DNA of 5,849 nt from Candidatus Omnitrophota bacterium (GTDB taxonomy: Bacteria; Omnitrophota; Gorgyraeia; Zapsychrales; Zapsychraceae), in the NCBI GenBank assembly GCA_029567025.1, contig JAKQLT010000120.1:1-5849 (forward strand), read 5' to 3'. The notes below the pieces were generated by a model, which ran no database searches, was not told the origin of the DNA, and was given only the letters and a program-made list of their open reading frames with translations. Both the position numbers and the translations under genes were made by a program. The stretch's first letter is position 1. Every line of letters begins with the position of its first letter. Below, piece after piece: positions 5,394 to 5,849 of the stretch.

Positions 5394-5849
5394 ATGGCGC
5401 AAGTCATCTTAAAGGATGTTTCTAAATTTTATCGTAGCGGAATTCCTGCTGTGGATACGCTTAATATGAAAGTGGAAGATAAGGAATTTATGGTCCTTGT
5501 TGGCCCGTCGGGATGCGGGAAATCAACGACCTTAAGGATGATTGCCGGATTAGAAGATCTTTCCCAAGGTCAGATTTGGATCGGCGCTACGCTGGTAAAT
5601 GATATGCCGGCCAAAGAACGCGACATCGCGATGGTTTTTCAGAATTATTCTCTTTATCCGCACATGACTGTTTTTGAAAATATGTCTTTTGGTTTACGGT
5701 TAAGAAGATATCCTAAGCATGAGATCGAGCGCCGTGTGAATGAAGCCGCGGATATTTTAGGAATTCGTCCTATTTTTGATCGTCGGCCTCGGCAATTATC
5801 CGGCGGGGAATGTCAGCGTGTGGCGTTAGGGCGCGCGATTGTTCGCAAG
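5394..5849 (+). CDS. ABC-transporter ATP-binding protein, MalK/UgpC type, 3'-truncated by the window edge
   Basis: Nucleotide-binding subunit that powers an ABC importer at the inner face of the membrane. 152 residues are visible and no stop is reached. Motifs: the opening MAQVILKDVSKFY; Walker A GPSGCGKST (37-45) followed by TLRMIAGLE; the IAMVFQNYSLYPHMTV segment (78-93) containing the Q-loop glutamine Q83; and the ABC signature in RQLSGGECQRVALGRAI (133-149). Walker B, the D-loop, the switch histidine and the C-terminal regulatory domain would lie beyond the edge; relatives are about 350-370 residues. The MVFQNY-LYPHMTV and ERDIAMVF wording matches the carbohydrate/glycerol-3-phosphate importer group (MalK, UgpC, MsmK), so a sugar or polyol substrate is the best guess, but the visible part cannot show it. 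The ATG is three bases after the accD TAA, in the same frame, with no clear Shine-Dalgarno sequence, so translation is probably coupled to accD. Confidence 0.93.
   Translation, partial: MAQVILKDVSKFYRSGIPAVDTLNMKVEDKEFMVLVGPSGCGKSTTLRMIAGLEDLSQGQIWIGATLVNDMPAKERDIAMVFQNYSLYPHMTVFENMSFGLRLRRYPKHEIERRVNEAADILGIRPIFDRRPRQLSGGECQRVALGRAIVRK

Noticed and set aside
5112..5402. Minus-strand frame of 96 codons opposite the end of accD
   Set aside because: It overlaps the most conserved part of AccD, has no family resemblance, and would run against every other gene in the window.
5799..5825. Non-consensus ABC signature (LSGGECQR instead of LSGGQ-x-QR)
   Set aside because: Glu at the fifth signature position is common in functional ABC ATPases, so it does not indicate an inactive or novel protein.

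Overview
The window carries six co-directional protein genes on the + strand with short gaps between them: a 5'-truncated dnaK, dnaJ, a small FmdB-type zinc-ribbon gene, a DUF1015 gene, accD, and the first 152 codons of an ABC-transporter ATPase of the MalK/UgpC type, cut by the right edge. A possible seventh gene, a 30-codon hydrophobic ORF, sits between the zinc-ribbon gene and DUF1015. No tRNA, rRNA, CRISPR array, insertion sequence or origin is visible, and no gene-free stretch exceeds about 130 bases.

The organism is a bacterium with AT-leaning DNA (by eye near 40% GC) and standard genetic code. A bacterial-type AccD, a full DnaK/DnaJ pair and a DUF1015 protein suggest an anaerobic or uncultivated Gram-negative-like lineage. 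The protein style recalls Omnitrophota and relatives of the PVC group, but that is an impression from remembered sequences and not a demonstrated placement.

Layout: bases 1-2741 hold the Hsp70/Hsp40 chaperone pair; grpE and perhaps hrcA may lie to the left, outside the window. The 112-base dnaK-dnaJ gap holds an imperfect inverted repeat running into a pyrimidine-rich tract, possibly an attenuator. Bases 2759-3031 are the FmdB-like gene, 17 bases after dnaJ and with its own ribosome binding site. Bases 3032-3157 contain the hydrophobic mini-ORF, in frame with the zinc-ribbon stop. DUF1015 (3158-4426) starts at GTG. A 112-base gap then carries a reasonable sigma70-like promoter and a strong Shine-Dalgarno sequence for accD (4539-5390). 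The ABC ATPase starts 3 bases after the accD stop, which suggests translational coupling.

Functionally this is a housekeeping neighbourhood: protein folding, then a protein of unknown role, then the carboxyltransferase step of fatty-acid synthesis, then the energising subunit of an importer, probably for sugars or glycerol phosphates. I see no clear new multi-gene system. The points worth a second look are the dnaK-dnaJ hairpin, the mini-ORF after fmdB, the DUF1015 gene, and an extra glycine in the AccD active-site loop.
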